From: Coxiellaceae bacterium
GTDB taxonomy: Bacteria > Pseudomonadota > Gammaproteobacteria > Coxiellales > Coxiellaceae
NCBI GenBank assembly: GCA_029212885.1
Contig: JARGPC010000001.1
Span: forward strand, 636,068 to 700,067
Direction: 5' to 3'
DNA length: 64,000 nt
Part shown: positions 1 to 8,181 of the stretch, piece by piece
How the letters are laid out: every line of letters begins with the position of its first letter
Numbering within the stretch: position 1 is the stretch's first letter
Program-made: the position numbers and the translations under genes
The notes under the pieces: generated by a model
Told to the model about the DNA's origin: nothing
The model's input: the letters and a program-made list of their open reading frames with translations, nothing else
Databases searched by the model: none

Positions 1-1
1 T

Positions 2-283
2 GATACATGTATTGGCAATTATACAAAGTTATCTCAAATGGTGAGCGTAGGTCACAATACAATCATTGGAAAAAATAATCGTATTGCAGGTATGGCACAC
101 ATCAGCGGCAGGGCTCGCATAGGAGATCATTGCTTTATTGGTGCCAACTGCACCCTAAAAGATGGCAGCACCATTGGCAATCAGGTTAAAATCGGTGCTG
201 GTGCAATTGTAGACGGCGTCATTAATGATGGTAGCATTATTTCAGGCGCGGAAATGCTAACCCTAGCTACACTGAATAAGTGA
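2..283 (+). CDS. Hexapeptide-repeat acyltransferase, C-terminal part (cut by window edge)
   Basis: The frame is open from base 2 to the stop at 283, so this is the last 93 residues of a longer protein. The sequence shows repeated [I/V]G-x-x-x hexapeptides (for example IGKNNRIAG, IGDHCFIGAN, IGNQVKIGAGAIV), the left-handed beta-helix of LpxA/NeuD/PglD-type acyltransferases. Such enzymes move an acetyl or acyl group from CoA or ACP to an amino sugar. It sits directly upstream of an acyl carrier protein and pseudaminic acid genes, so an amino-sugar acyltransferase is likely (inference). An internal Met at base 38 is not the true start because the repeat pattern continues upstream of it. The exact subfamily cannot be told from the fragment. 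Confidence 0.8.
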   Translation, partial: DTCIGNYTKLSQMVSVGHNTIIGKNNRIAGMAHISGRARIGDHCFIGANCTLKDGSTIGNQVKIGAGAIVDGVINDGSIISGAEMLTLATLNK

Positions 284-298
284 CACCCAAGGATGATA

Positions 299-544
299 AT
301 GGATAAAATTAAAGCCCTAATCTATAAATACCTCGAAGTGAACTATGGCTATTCACCTGAAGAGCTGTCTGACGATATGCCTTTATACTCTTCAGGATTA
401 CTCACATCTTTAATGCTTTTAAAAATGATAGCGCAACTGGAAAAAACCATAGGTGTTAACGTGAATACAAACAACTTTGCTCAAAATGATGTGGACTCTA
501 TTGAGAAACTAACTCTATTTTTTAATCGCCAAAATTTGCTTTAG
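299..544 (+). CDS. Acyl carrier protein
   Basis: This 81-residue acidic protein has an ACP/PCP four-helix layout. The phosphopantetheine serine lies in a DSL-like motif that here reads LTSLML (around residue 38); the usual Asp is replaced by Thr. I start it at the ATG at 299 because AAGG at 289-292 gives 6-bp spacing, whereas the upstream in-frame ATG at 293 would touch the ribosome site. It is 15 bp after the hexapeptide acyltransferase and inside a sugar operon rather than a fatty-acid cluster. It probably carries an acyl group used on a nonulosonic acid or its precursor (inference). It is divergent from housekeeping AcpP. Confidence 0.8.
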   Translation: MDKIKALIYKYLEVNYGYSPEELSDDMPLYSSGLLTSLMLLKMIAQLEKTIGVNVNTNNFAQNDVDSIEKLTLFFNRQNLL

Positions 545-550
545 CGGCTC

Positions 551-793
551 GTGCTAACCAAACAAGTTGATCAATGGACAATAAAAACAATGTTTATTCA
601 AAAAATTAAAAAGCTCAACATTTATATTTTAAAAAACCAAAATTTAGGCTCGACACACACCAATACTCTGCCTAGCCAACTGCGCTCAACCCACGAACAA
701 CTCTTATCACTTATCAACGATGCACTACCCCCTGATGATTTATTCAAGAAACTACCAGCGCCCCCAGTGAAACCGTTGTTTAATGTCCGATGA
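551..793 (+). CDS. Small hypothetical protein in the pse operon
   Basis: This 80-residue frame begins with GTG six bases after the ACP stop, and its TGA overlaps the ATG of the following GNAT gene, as expected for translational coupling. An alternative start is the ATG at 590 (67 residues). No signal peptide or recognisable domain is visible. The middle is basic and hydrophobic (KIKKLNIYILK) and the C-terminus is proline-rich. It fills the only gap between tightly packed genes, which is the main reason to believe it. I do not recognise it. It could also be decayed sequence. Confidence 0.45.
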   Translation: MLTKQVDQWTIKTMFIQKIKKLNIYILKNQNLGSTHTNTLPSQLRSTHEQLLSLINDALPPDDLFKKLPAPPVKPLFNVR

Positions 794-1227
794 CTATAAT
801 GCTGCGAGAAGTGACCCTTGATGATGCTACGTTGCTTTATGATTGGCAATCAGATCCAGCAACCAGGCAGTATTTTTTCAATACGGAAGCTCCCAGCTGG
901 GCCTCACACCACCAGTGGTTAAAAGCATCTTTGCTATCTGAGCAGCGAATTTTGTTACTCGCCTACAACACAAACCCTCTTGGCGTATTGCGTTATGATT
1001 TCGCGAAAAATGGCCAAGCTGAAACCAGTATTTATGTTGACCCAGAACAGCATGGGCGCGGCTATGGCTCAGCTATATTATTAGCAGGAAAGGCCTGGGT
1101 AAGACAAAAAAAACATGCTATCAACCAACTAACAGCGCAAATAAAACCAAATAACATAGCGTCCATTAAGGTGTTTGAAAAAGCGGGCTACCGAAAGGAC
1201 AATCAACTCTACGTTGTAGACCTATGA
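790..1227 (+). CDS. pseH: GNAT N-acetyltransferase, PseH-like
   Basis: This 145-residue GNAT-fold protein has the acetyl-CoA pyrophosphate-binding motif A visible as HGRGYGSAIL (around residues 88-97) and the C-terminal N-x-A-S-x-x-x-F-E-K-x-G-Y strand/helix typical of the family. In pseudaminic acid synthesis PseH acetylates the 4-amino group of the UDP-linked 4-amino-4,6-dideoxy sugar made by PseC. Its stop overlaps the pseG start by 4 bp, and PseG and PseI follow, so the pathway assignment rests on both the fold and the context. The start could be ATG 790 or ATG 799; neither has a clear ribosome site. Confidence 0.8.
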   Translation: MTIMLREVTLDDATLLYDWQSDPATRQYFFNTEAPSWASHHQWLKASLLSEQRILLLAYNTNPLGVLRYDFAKNGQAETSIYVDPEQHGRGYGSAILLAGKAWVRQKKHAINQLTAQIKPNNIASIKVFEKAGYRKDNQLYVVDL

Positions 1228-2294
1228 ATATTGTTTTCCGAGTTGATTATTCTCAGCATATTGGCAAAGGACATTACATGCGCTGTCTATCGTTAGCTAC
1301 AGCCTGGTTACTCGCGGGGCATTGTGTTGTTTTTATTTTGAAGGGCAGTCGTGCCACGGAATACGTATACGGTATAGAACATGTGTATTTACCCGTCACT
1401 CCAACCTCCACACTGAGCCAAAATGAGGATGCCAACTTGTTCAGTAAATCCATGGCGTCCTTACCTTATAGTATAGATCTAGTTGTGGTTGATAAATATG
1501 ACCTGGATGCCACTTGGCACCTTTTGATTCAACCACTAACACGTAAATTAATGGTCATTGATGACCTGGCTAATCGGCCTTATGCTTGCGATATTTTACT
1601 GGACCAAACTTATGGACGGCATCGCTCTGATTATGATGCATGGTTGCCCAGCAAATGCTTATTGTTACTGGGGGAAAAATATATTTTGTTAGCAGAACAA
1701 TTTTCGATTGCGCGCAAAACATCCCCTACTAGACACTATACCACCCATTCAATACAACGAATATTGATCAGCTTTGGAGCGATGGATAGGCTTGGTTTAT
1801 GCTTGCAAACCATTAAGCTGATGCTATCTCTAGATATACAAATGCCCGCGATTGATGTGATGATCAGCGCTATGTCACCTCACACTAAGGCTTTAATCAG
1901 TTACCAAAAACGATCTCAGCTTGATTTAAAATTGCATATTGACTCACAGTTTGCGGCAAACCTAATGAAAAAGGCTGACTTGGCCATTGGTTCAGCAGGA
2001 ATTAGTGCTTGGGAGCGCTGCAGTGTTGGGCTACCAAGTATAGTGCTCAGACTTGCTGACAATCAAAATAATGTTGTCGCTGCTTTAAATGCACTTGGCG
2101 CGATCATGCTTGTTTCCGGTGAAGGGCAGGAGCGACTATTATCATTAAAAAACGCTATTAGGAATGTGTTTTTAGAACCTAATAAGCTACAATCGATGTC
2201 GAATGCCGCTTTTAGAGTTTGTGATGCAAGCGGCGTCAACCGAACAATGGTAGCCATTAAGCAATATCTTACGCAAGGAGAAAACATTGGATAA
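1224..2294 (+). CDS. pseG: UDP-2,4-diacetamido-trideoxy-L-altropyranose hydrolase PseG
   Basis: This 356-residue GT-B-like hydrolase of the PseG family releases UDP from the bacillosamine-type precursor before condensation with PEP by PseI. The N-terminus carries the family hallmark RVDYSQHIGKGHYMRC at residues 6-21, including the His at position 17 that matches the catalytic His known for PseG. The C-terminal half has the UDP-binding-type segment GSAGISAWERCSVGLPS near residues 255-271. The ATG overlaps the pseH stop (ATGA), and the gene end overlaps pseI by 8 bp. Length is in the usual range for the longer PseG forms. No defects are seen. Confidence 0.9.
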   Translation: MNIVFRVDYSQHIGKGHYMRCLSLATAWLLAGHCVVFILKGSRATEYVYGIEHVYLPVTPTSTLSQNEDANLFSKSMASLPYSIDLVVVDKYDLDATWHLLIQPLTRKLMVIDDLANRPYACDILLDQTYGRHRSDYDAWLPSKCLLLLGEKYILLAEQFSIARKTSPTRHYTTHSIQRILISFGAMDRLGLCLQTIKLMLSLDIQMPAIDVMISAMSPHTKALISYQKRSQLDLKLHIDSQFAANLMKKADLAIGSAGISAWERCSVGLPSIVLRLADNQNNVVAALNALGAIMLVSGEGQERLLSLKNAIRNVFLEPNKLQSMSNAAFRVCDASGVNRTMVAIKQYLTQGENIG

Positions 2295-3291
2295 ACAGAC
2301 AGTAAAAATCATTGGCGAGGCTGAAATCAACCACAATGGTGATGTTGAGTTAGCCAAGCAGCTGGTTGACATGTCAAAAGATTGTGGTGCTGACTATGTG
2401 AAATTCCAGTGTTTTTCAGCAGATGGTTTTATTGCTCCGGGCTCTAGTTTTTTAGATATATTTAAATCCAATGAACTCAGCTTGGATGAGTTTAAATCCA
2501 TTAAGCAACATGCCGATGCTATCGGTATTGAAATGATTTCAACAGCCAGCGGCTTAGATGGCCTGGCAATGATTGCTGAACTTGATTTGCCCATCGTCAA
2601 GCTTGGCTCAACTAACATTACAAATTACCCATTATTACAAGCAACTGCCGAGCTTAAAAAAACAGTATATTTATCAACAGGAGCGTCTACGCTTGGTGAG
2701 ATTGAAGAGGCGCTGAACATTATTTACAAGCATACCAATGATATCACCTTGTTTCATTGCTCTGTACAGTATCCAGCCCGCGACGAAATCTTAAACCTAC
2801 GCGCCATACAAACCATGCAGTCAGCTTTTCCAGGTATTCCCGTTGCTTATTCGGATCATTCTATAGGGAATATTGCAGCAAACATAGCAGTGGCCTATGG
2901 CGTTAAATTGTTTGAAAAGCATATTACCTTAGATAATAACTTACCGGGTCCTGATCATGCTTTTTCAGTAAACCCCGACCAATTCAGTGATTATGTGACG
3001 TCCATTCACCGTGCAGAATCCATGCTGGGAAATGGTCGAAAACACCCAACACAAGACGAAATGCAAGTTCGGGTTTCTGGTCGGCGCTATCTTACCTCAA
3101 CTTCTGACATAAAAGCCAAACAAGCTATTGATGCATCAATGATTAAATCTCGTCGCGTAGACATTAAAGCTATTGCAGACCCTGCTGCATTATTACCTCC
3201 TAAATATGAAAAGCAAATTCAAGGCTGGGTTGCTAAAAACGATATTCCTGCAGGATCAGCAATCATATTAGCAGACCTGCTTAATGATTAA
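2287..3291 (+). CDS. pseI: Pseudaminic acid synthase PseI (NeuB family)
   Basis: This 334-residue NeuB-type enzyme condenses phosphoenolpyruvate with the 6-carbon precursor to make a nine-carbon nonulosonic acid. The TIM-barrel motifs EAEINHNGD (residues 12-20), YSDHSIGN (around 187) and FEKHITLD (around 208) are present, with a C-terminal antifreeze-like SAF domain from about residue 270. Translation starts at TTG 2287, supported by AAGGAG at 2275-2280 with 6-bp spacing. PseI, NeuB and LegI are hard to separate by eye; the adjacent PseG favours pseudaminic acid over sialic acid. Confidence 0.88.
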   Translation: MDKQTVKIIGEAEINHNGDVELAKQLVDMSKDCGADYVKFQCFSADGFIAPGSSFLDIFKSNELSLDEFKSIKQHADAIGIEMISTASGLDGLAMIAELDLPIVKLGSTNITNYPLLQATAELKKTVYLSTGASTLGEIEEALNIIYKHTNDITLFHCSVQYPARDEILNLRAIQTMQSAFPGIPVAYSDHSIGNIAANIAVAYGVKLFEKHITLDNNLPGPDHAFSVNPDQFSDYVTSIHRAESMLGNGRKHPTQDEMQVRVSGRRYLTSTSDIKAKQAIDASMIKSRRVDIKAIADPAALLPPKYEKQIQGWVAKNDIPAGSAIILADLLND

Positions 3292-3303
3292 GAGGTAACG
3301 GTT

Positions 3304-3981
3304 ATGGCAAAAGTACTGGTAATTGCTGCGCACCCCGATGATGAAATCCTGGGGTGCGGCGCCACCATGGCAAGGCATGTAAGCCATAACGATAAAGTTA
3401 AGGTTGTGCTAGTGTCGGAGGGTTTAACCTCACGCGTTAATAGTACAGCAGATGAAGCTGCACTAACATCACTTAGAGAACAAGCTCGACAAGCCAATCA
3501 AGTGTTAGGGGTGAGTGATGTGGCTTTTTTAAGTCAGCCTGATAACAGGTTAGACTCAATAGATCGACTGGATCTAACCCAAGCTATCGAAAAAGAAGTC
3601 GAGAGTTTTAAGCCTGAGATTATTTATACGCACTTCCAAGGAGATTTAAATATCGACCACCGTCGTGTTTTCGAGTCTGTTTTAACCGCATGTCGTCCAC
3701 AACCAGAGAGCGACGTGAAAAAAATACTGTCGTTTGAAGTACAGTCCAGTACAGAGTGGGCGCCCTTTAAAAACTCGAGTATTCAGCCAAATTACTATGT
3801 GAATGTAAGTTATTTTTTACAAAAAAAGATAGACGCGTTACAAGCCTATGCAGGTGAGATGCGCGATTGGCCTCACGCTAGGTCTTATGAAGCTGTAGTG
3901 CATCTTGCAAAATGGCGCGGGAGCAATGTCGGTGTCGAGGCCGCTGAAGGTTTTGAGTTGATACGTGAATTAGTTTTTTAA
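3304..3981 (+). CDS. PIG-L/LmbE-family N-acetyl sugar deacetylase
   Basis: This 225-residue metal-dependent deacetylase has the zinc motif AHPDDE at residues 9-14 and the second metal-ligand region NIDHRRV near residue 117. Family members remove N-acetyl groups from GlcNAc-type sugars. It is the last gene of the operon, 12 bp after pseI, with a good ribosome site (AGAGG) before the ATG. Together with the upstream ACP and acyltransferase it may swap an N-acetyl for another acyl group on the nonulosonic acid (inference). It has no signal peptide, so it acts in the cytosol. Confidence 0.85.
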   Translation: MAKVLVIAAHPDDEILGCGATMARHVSHNDKVKVVLVSEGLTSRVNSTADEAALTSLREQARQANQVLGVSDVAFLSQPDNRLDSIDRLDLTQAIEKEVESFKPEIIYTHFQGDLNIDHRRVFESVLTACRPQPESDVKKILSFEVQSSTEWAPFKNSSIQPNYYVNVSYFLQKKIDALQAYAGEMRDWPHARSYEAVVHLAKWRGSNVGVEAAEGFELIRELVF

Positions 3982-4040
3982 TATAATTTAGTCGACCCCT
4001 ACCTGCTTAGTTATGATGGTTTGACGGTTCGAGTACCTTC

Positions 4041-5333
4041 CTAATATTGATACAACCACTGATACACACTATCAGATTCAATCCCATCAACCAGGCCTTT
4101 GCCTGGTTGTTTTTTTAGGATCAATGCATTGTGGAAATTCTTTAATGTTTTAAAGTCTGCGGGTCTTACCTGATTAGCCCACTTCACTTCAATCGCTTCA
4201 ATATGTTTGCCATCATAGGTTAATACATCCACTTCACCCCGACTTTTGTAATAAAAAGTTTTTATATGTCGGTAGCACTGGCTAGCAACCGTAGCCTCCA
4301 CCAGTTCACTTTCGAATGATTTTTCATGCAACAAGCCCTCTTTTTCTAACCAGCGATTAATCGTATTGGCAATAAATGGATCAACAAAATGGATTTTGAC
4401 TGCTTTTTTGGGAAAGGCGCGTTTGTTGTTTTGATCAAAGGCTTGCAGTTGAAAGATAACATCCATACGCATTAATATTTGGCTGTAATCAATAAAGGTT
4501 TCTTTGCTCATCAAGCCGGTTTTTTGTGTTAACCCAGAGTACCTCACTTGCGTGCCTGCTGTATCAAACAAGCTATGCAAAATGGCTAATAAGTATTCTT
4601 CATTTTTCCCTTTACGTAAAAAATCGCCGCGGATCCACTGTTCATAAGTGGTATATGTCGCTGGTGTTATTTCACCATGATCTGCCAAGTCATTAATCGC
4701 GCGCAAGTAACCGCCGCACCGTAAGAAGTTTTTATAGTGATCCAATAAGTCTTCATCGTTTGCACCCGCTGAGTCGACCAAATCAACATACTGTTTAAAT
4801 GATAGAGGAAACAAGTGAAGATCCGTAAGGGCTGCTTTACCACGCCGCCCCGGAAAGCTCATCGCCGCTTCTTTTAACATTAAAGAGTCAGAGCCTATTA
4901 ATAAACATAACCCTTTGGCAAAGGCGCCGCTGTCTGCCAATGATTTGATCACGCGCTGCCATTCTGGCACAAAGGTAATCTCATCGATGATTAATAAAAA
5001 CGGATAGGTTTCGATGCCCTCTAAAAACTCTCGAATGATTTGACCCAGTTGTTTAGCATCAAATACTTCGTCGCATGGTAAGTAAAATACAGATTGCGCA
5101 CTGACTTTTTTGCTTTGTAGCCAATCCTCTATAAGTAACTTACAGGAAGTCGACTTACCAATTTAGCGACCGCCGGTCAGTATATAGATACCGGGTTCAT
5201 CCACTGATACAGTTTTCCACCAGTCAGGACGAAATTGATAGGTTAATTGGTCCAATTCTGCTAGCTGAGGGTCTTGTTTTTGAAAGGTTTTTAACGACTG
5301 CCAAAAACGGTTATGAGGCGCATATTTTTTCAT
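4041..5333 (-). pseudogene. AAA+ ATPase with DUF4143 domain, interrupted by a nonsense codon in the P-loop
   Basis: Read from ATG 5333, the frame is continuous to 4041 except for one TAA at codon 57 (plus-strand 5163-5165). The interrupted segment reads TGGR-stop-IGKSTSCK, so the stop falls inside the Walker A loop; the family normally has an amino acid such as Gln here, and CAA or CAG to TAA or TAG is a one-base change. The rest is intact. It has the Walker B segment FLLIIDEI, a DUF4143 middle domain and a C-terminal nuclease-like part with GEVDVLTYDG and EAIEVKWA. Members of this family are often orphan ATPases of unclear role. The part downstream of the stop (from GTG 4970) could only give a protein without its ATP site. 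It converges with the pse operon. Confidence 0.85.
4088..4117 (+). terminator. Rho-independent terminator of the pse operon
   Basis: A perfect 9-bp stem CAACCAGGC/GCCTGGTTG with a CTTT loop is followed by a run of seven T on the plus strand. It lies about 107 bp after the PIG-L stop. It sits inside the antisense of the 3' end of the leftward ATPase pseudogene, where it encodes part of its C-terminus. Confidence 0.8.
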
Positions 5334-5353
5334 AATAACAATAGGATAGAACC

Positions 5354-5397
5354 ATTAGACAAATTTGCCTAGTTGTCATTGGACAGATTTGTCTAAT
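5354..5397. repeat. Inverted repeat between the two ATPase genes
   Basis: An 11-bp perfect inverted repeat, ATTAGACAAAT (5354-5364) and ATTTGTCTAAT (5387-5397), flanks a 22-bp spacer that itself contains TTGTC and GGACAG half-copies. It lies in the divergent promoter region of the two DUF4143 ATPases, about 20 bp before the pseudogene start, so it could be an operator. There is no T run on either side. Confidence 0.6.
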
Positions 5398-5409
5398 TTA
5401 TATATCCAG

Positions 5410-5427
5410 TATAATCAATTGATTATA
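5410..5427. promoter_or_regulatory. Perfect 18-bp AT palindrome
   Basis: TATAATCAATTGATTATA is perfectly self-complementary and contains TATAAT in both orientations. It lies between the divergent ATPase genes and could be a dimeric regulator site or overlapping -10 elements. Function is not established. Confidence 0.5.
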
Positions 5428-5536
5428 TAACCCTGTATTTTCTATTTTATGCTAAAAAATAACTAACCAAGCCTTTAATATCTTCAATTAATGATGTATT
5501 CTTTTCTGAGTTGCTACTTCAAAAAAGGATGGAAAA

Positions 5537-6691
5537 TTGGAATCAATAACTCGGGTTTTCATACCGCCAAAAGAGAAGAGTTATTTTATATTCGGCCCGA
5601 GGGGAACAGGTAAATCAACTTGGGTTAAACAAAACTACCCAGGTGCTGTCGTTATTGATTTACTGGAGCCTGATACTTATCGCCAATTTAAATCATTCCC
5701 TGAAAGGTTGCGTGAGGTAGTTGAAGCCTCAAACCAAACAGTTTTCATTATCGACGAAATTCAAAAAGCACCTAGTTTACTGAGTTTGATCCATGCATTA
5801 ATTGAAGAAGATAAACAAAGGCGCTTTATTCTAACTGGCTCAAGCACAAGAAAATTAAAACGAGAGGGGGTTGATTTATTAGCGGGCCGCGCGAGACTAA
5901 CGTACATGCACACATTTATGGCTACCGAACTAAAGGAAAAGTTTTCGTTAGCCAATGCGCTTCAGTTTGGCTTATTACCATTAGTGTATGATTCAACGGA
6001 TCCTGCAGCAGATTTAAAAACATATCTGGCGCTTTATATGAAAGAAGAAGTGCAAATGGAAGGCTTAGTAAGAAACGTGGAGGAATTCGGGCAGTTTTTA
6101 GAGGCGATCAGCTTTTCTCAGGGCTCTATCTTAAATTACTCAAATATCGCTAGAGATTGTCATGTCAGCAGCAAGTCTATTGAAAGCTACGTTTCTATAC
6201 TGGAAGACCTTTTGCTCAGTTTTAAATTACCGGTTTTTAATAAAAAAGCTAAGCGCCTGCTGGCAGTAAAGCCTAAATTTTATTATTTTGATGCGGGTGT
6301 TTATCGCGCCATTCGCCCCAAGGGTCCATTAGATTATCCAGAAGAGCTTAATGGGATCACACTAGAAACCTTAGTTGCCCAACATTTACAGGCATGGCTG
6401 GATTATTCACCCCAGGAAGGAAAGCTTTTTTTTTGGCGAACAAAAAACGGCCTTGAGGTGGATTTTATTATTTATGGAGAAATTGGTTTTTATGCAATAG
6501 AGGTTAAACATGCAAAAACAATACAGCCAAGAGATTTAAGAGGGCTCAGTGAGTTTAAACAAGACTATCCAGAATCAAAGTGTATTTTGTTATACCAAGG
6601 CAAGGAAGCGCTAAAGAAAAAAGGAGGGCTTTGTTACCCTGTAAACAAATTCTTATTGGGCATTACACCTGGAGAGGATTTGATTTCTTGA
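5537..6691 (+). CDS. AAA+ ATPase with DUF4143 domain
   Basis: This 384-residue protein belongs to the same broad family as the neighbouring pseudogene but is only distantly similar. It has Walker A FGPRGTGKST (residues 19-28), Walker B VFIIDEI (about 69-75), a winged-helix-like DUF4143 region (about 190-300) and a PD-(D/E)XK-like C-terminus with GLEVDFII and YAIEVKHAK. The start is TTG 5537, with AAAAGGA 7 bp upstream; the nearby ATG at 5529 runs into a stop after six codons. The biological role is unknown. These genes are often sporadically distributed, which fits an accessory origin. Confidence 0.82.
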   Translation: MESITRVFIPPKEKSYFIFGPRGTGKSTWVKQNYPGAVVIDLLEPDTYRQFKSFPERLREVVEASNQTVFIIDEIQKAPSLLSLIHALIEEDKQRRFILTGSSTRKLKREGVDLLAGRARLTYMHTFMATELKEKFSLANALQFGLLPLVYDSTDPAADLKTYLALYMKEEVQMEGLVRNVEEFGQFLEAISFSQGSILNYSNIARDCHVSSKSIESYVSILEDLLLSFKLPVFNKKAKRLLAVKPKFYYFDAGVYRAIRPKGPLDYPEELNGITLETLVAQHLQAWLDYSPQEGKLFFWRTKNGLEVDFIIYGEIGFYAIEVKHAKTIQPRDLRGLSEFKQDYPESKCILLYQGKEALKKKGGLCYPVNKFLLGITPGEDLIS

Positions 6692-6713
6692 TACATACAC
6701 GGGATGACATGCG

Positions 6714-8018
6714 TCATTTCTTTCGCAACTTAGCATAATAAAACCCATCACCGCCATCCTCACTCGGCAACAACTGCCAACCGGGTTCAACAGCAAAGCC
6801 TACCGGCATTTCAAAAGCCTCAAGCTTGGCATCTTTATGCTGATTCAAAAAACGCTTTACTTGCAGCTGATTTTCGTCGGGAAGAATCGAACACGTAGTG
6901 TAAACCAATAACCCACCGGGTTTTAAAAGTTCCCACACCTTATCTAATATACGCGCTTGTTGTTGCACCAATTGATCAATGTCATGGTTTTGTCGTAACC
7001 ACTTAATATCCGGATGGCGGCGAATAACACCGGTAGCCGAGCAGGGTGCATCGACTAAAATTCGATCAAACTTTTCACCTTGCCACCACTGGTCGGTATG
7101 ACACACATCCGCCAACACCATGTGTAAATGATTATGCGGCAAACCCAAGCGTTCGATGTTTTGTTTAATTAACGGTAAACGATTGGCCTGGTTATCCACA
7201 GCGGTTAAATGCACCGAAGGCTGACACTCTATAATATGGGTGCTCTTACTACCCGGCGCGCTGCAAGCATCCAATACATGCACATTAGGTTCTAGCTTTA
7301 ATAAATCAGCGACCAACTGTCCCGATAAATCTTGCACATAAGCTAAGCCGTCATTGAAACCAGGCAACTTATCCACAGCGACTGGCTGGGTTAACCGAAT
7401 AGCCGAGTCACAAAATTCAATTGGTTCAGCGGCAATTTCAGCTGCAGAAAGCAGCTTTAGATACTCTTCGCGATTAGTTTTTGTTTTATTAATACGCAAA
7501 AACATCGGCGCGGCAGTATTATTAGCACGCAAAATCTCAGTCCATTTTTCCGCATAGGCTTGCTTTACCCTTTTTACTAACCACACTGGATGGGCATGTT
7601 CTGTAATCTCACCATTCTTTGATTCATTAATTACTTGCTCAACATTGTTCGAAAATTGGCGTAAAGTTTTATTTATTAACTTCGCTGCCCACGGCTTTTT
7701 CATTTGTTTACTAGCCGCAACGGTTTCAGAAACAGCGGCATAAGCGGGGGTTTTCAAATACATTAACTGGTAGATACCCGTAAGTAATAGACACAAAACA
7801 TCGTGGTTTTTCGACTTTAATGGCGTATAAAGCAGTTGATTGGCTACGGCTTGCAACTGCGGGTACCACCGCAAACAACCATAACTAACCTCTTGCACAA
7901 ATGCCCTGTCTTCTGCTTTTTCTATCTTGGCGAGTGCTTTTGGTAACACCTGACTCATAGAATGTTGTTGGTCAATCACTTCGTGAATGACACCCGCTGC
8001 CACTGCTCTTGAGTTCAT
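6714..8018 (-). CDS. rsmB: 16S rRNA m5C967 methyltransferase RsmB
   Basis: This 434-residue SAM-dependent methyltransferase modifies C967 of 16S rRNA. It has an N-terminal NusB-like helical domain (residues 1-140) followed by the RsmB/NOP2 catalytic domain. The SAM loop DACSAPGSKSTHI, the motif IV segment VDAPCSATGVIRRHPD and the second cysteine in VYTTCSILPDEN are all visible. I start at ATG 8018 (MNSRAVAAG), which matches the family N-terminus; a 19-residue extension to 8075 is possible but has no homologous look. It is a single gene, divergent from the beta-barrel gene on its right. Confidence 0.92.
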   Translation of the reverse strand: MNSRAVAAGVIHEVIDQQHSMSQVLPKALAKIEKAEDRAFVQEVSYGCLRWYPQLQAVANQLLYTPLKSKNHDVLCLLLTGIYQLMYLKTPAYAAVSETVAASKQMKKPWAAKLINKTLRQFSNNVEQVINESKNGEITEHAHPVWLVKRVKQAYAEKWTEILRANNTAAPMFLRINKTKTNREEYLKLLSAAEIAAEPIEFCDSAIRLTQPVAVDKLPGFNDGLAYVQDLSGQLVADLLKLEPNVHVLDACSAPGSKSTHIIECQPSVHLTAVDNQANRLPLIKQNIERLGLPHNHLHMVLADVCHTDQWWQGEKFDRILVDAPCSATGVIRRHPDIKWLRQNHDIDQLVQQQARILDKVWELLKPGGLLVYTTCSILPDENQLQVKRFLNQHKDAKLEAFEMPVGFAVEPGWQLLPSEDGGDGFYYAKLRKK

Positions 8019-8181
8019 ATGTCGCCTATGTCTGTTTGCTTCGGTAAATATTTTAACAGTTATGATTAAAATCACAAAATCTTCATGAGGTTATAGACAT
8101 TCAAAATAATTTTCGATAGAGTTAGTGGCTGAAGGGCGACGTCGCCTTACTACTAGTAGTTTTTTAAACATGGAGTTTACA

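Noticed and set aside
4015-4045. GGTTCGAGTACC resembling a tRNA T-arm
   Set aside because: No acceptor or anticodon stems can be formed around it.
4041-4970. Intact ATPase starting at 4970
   Set aside because: That start is a GTG inside the Walker B region; the P-loop part continues upstream to ATG 5333 and is broken by one TAA.
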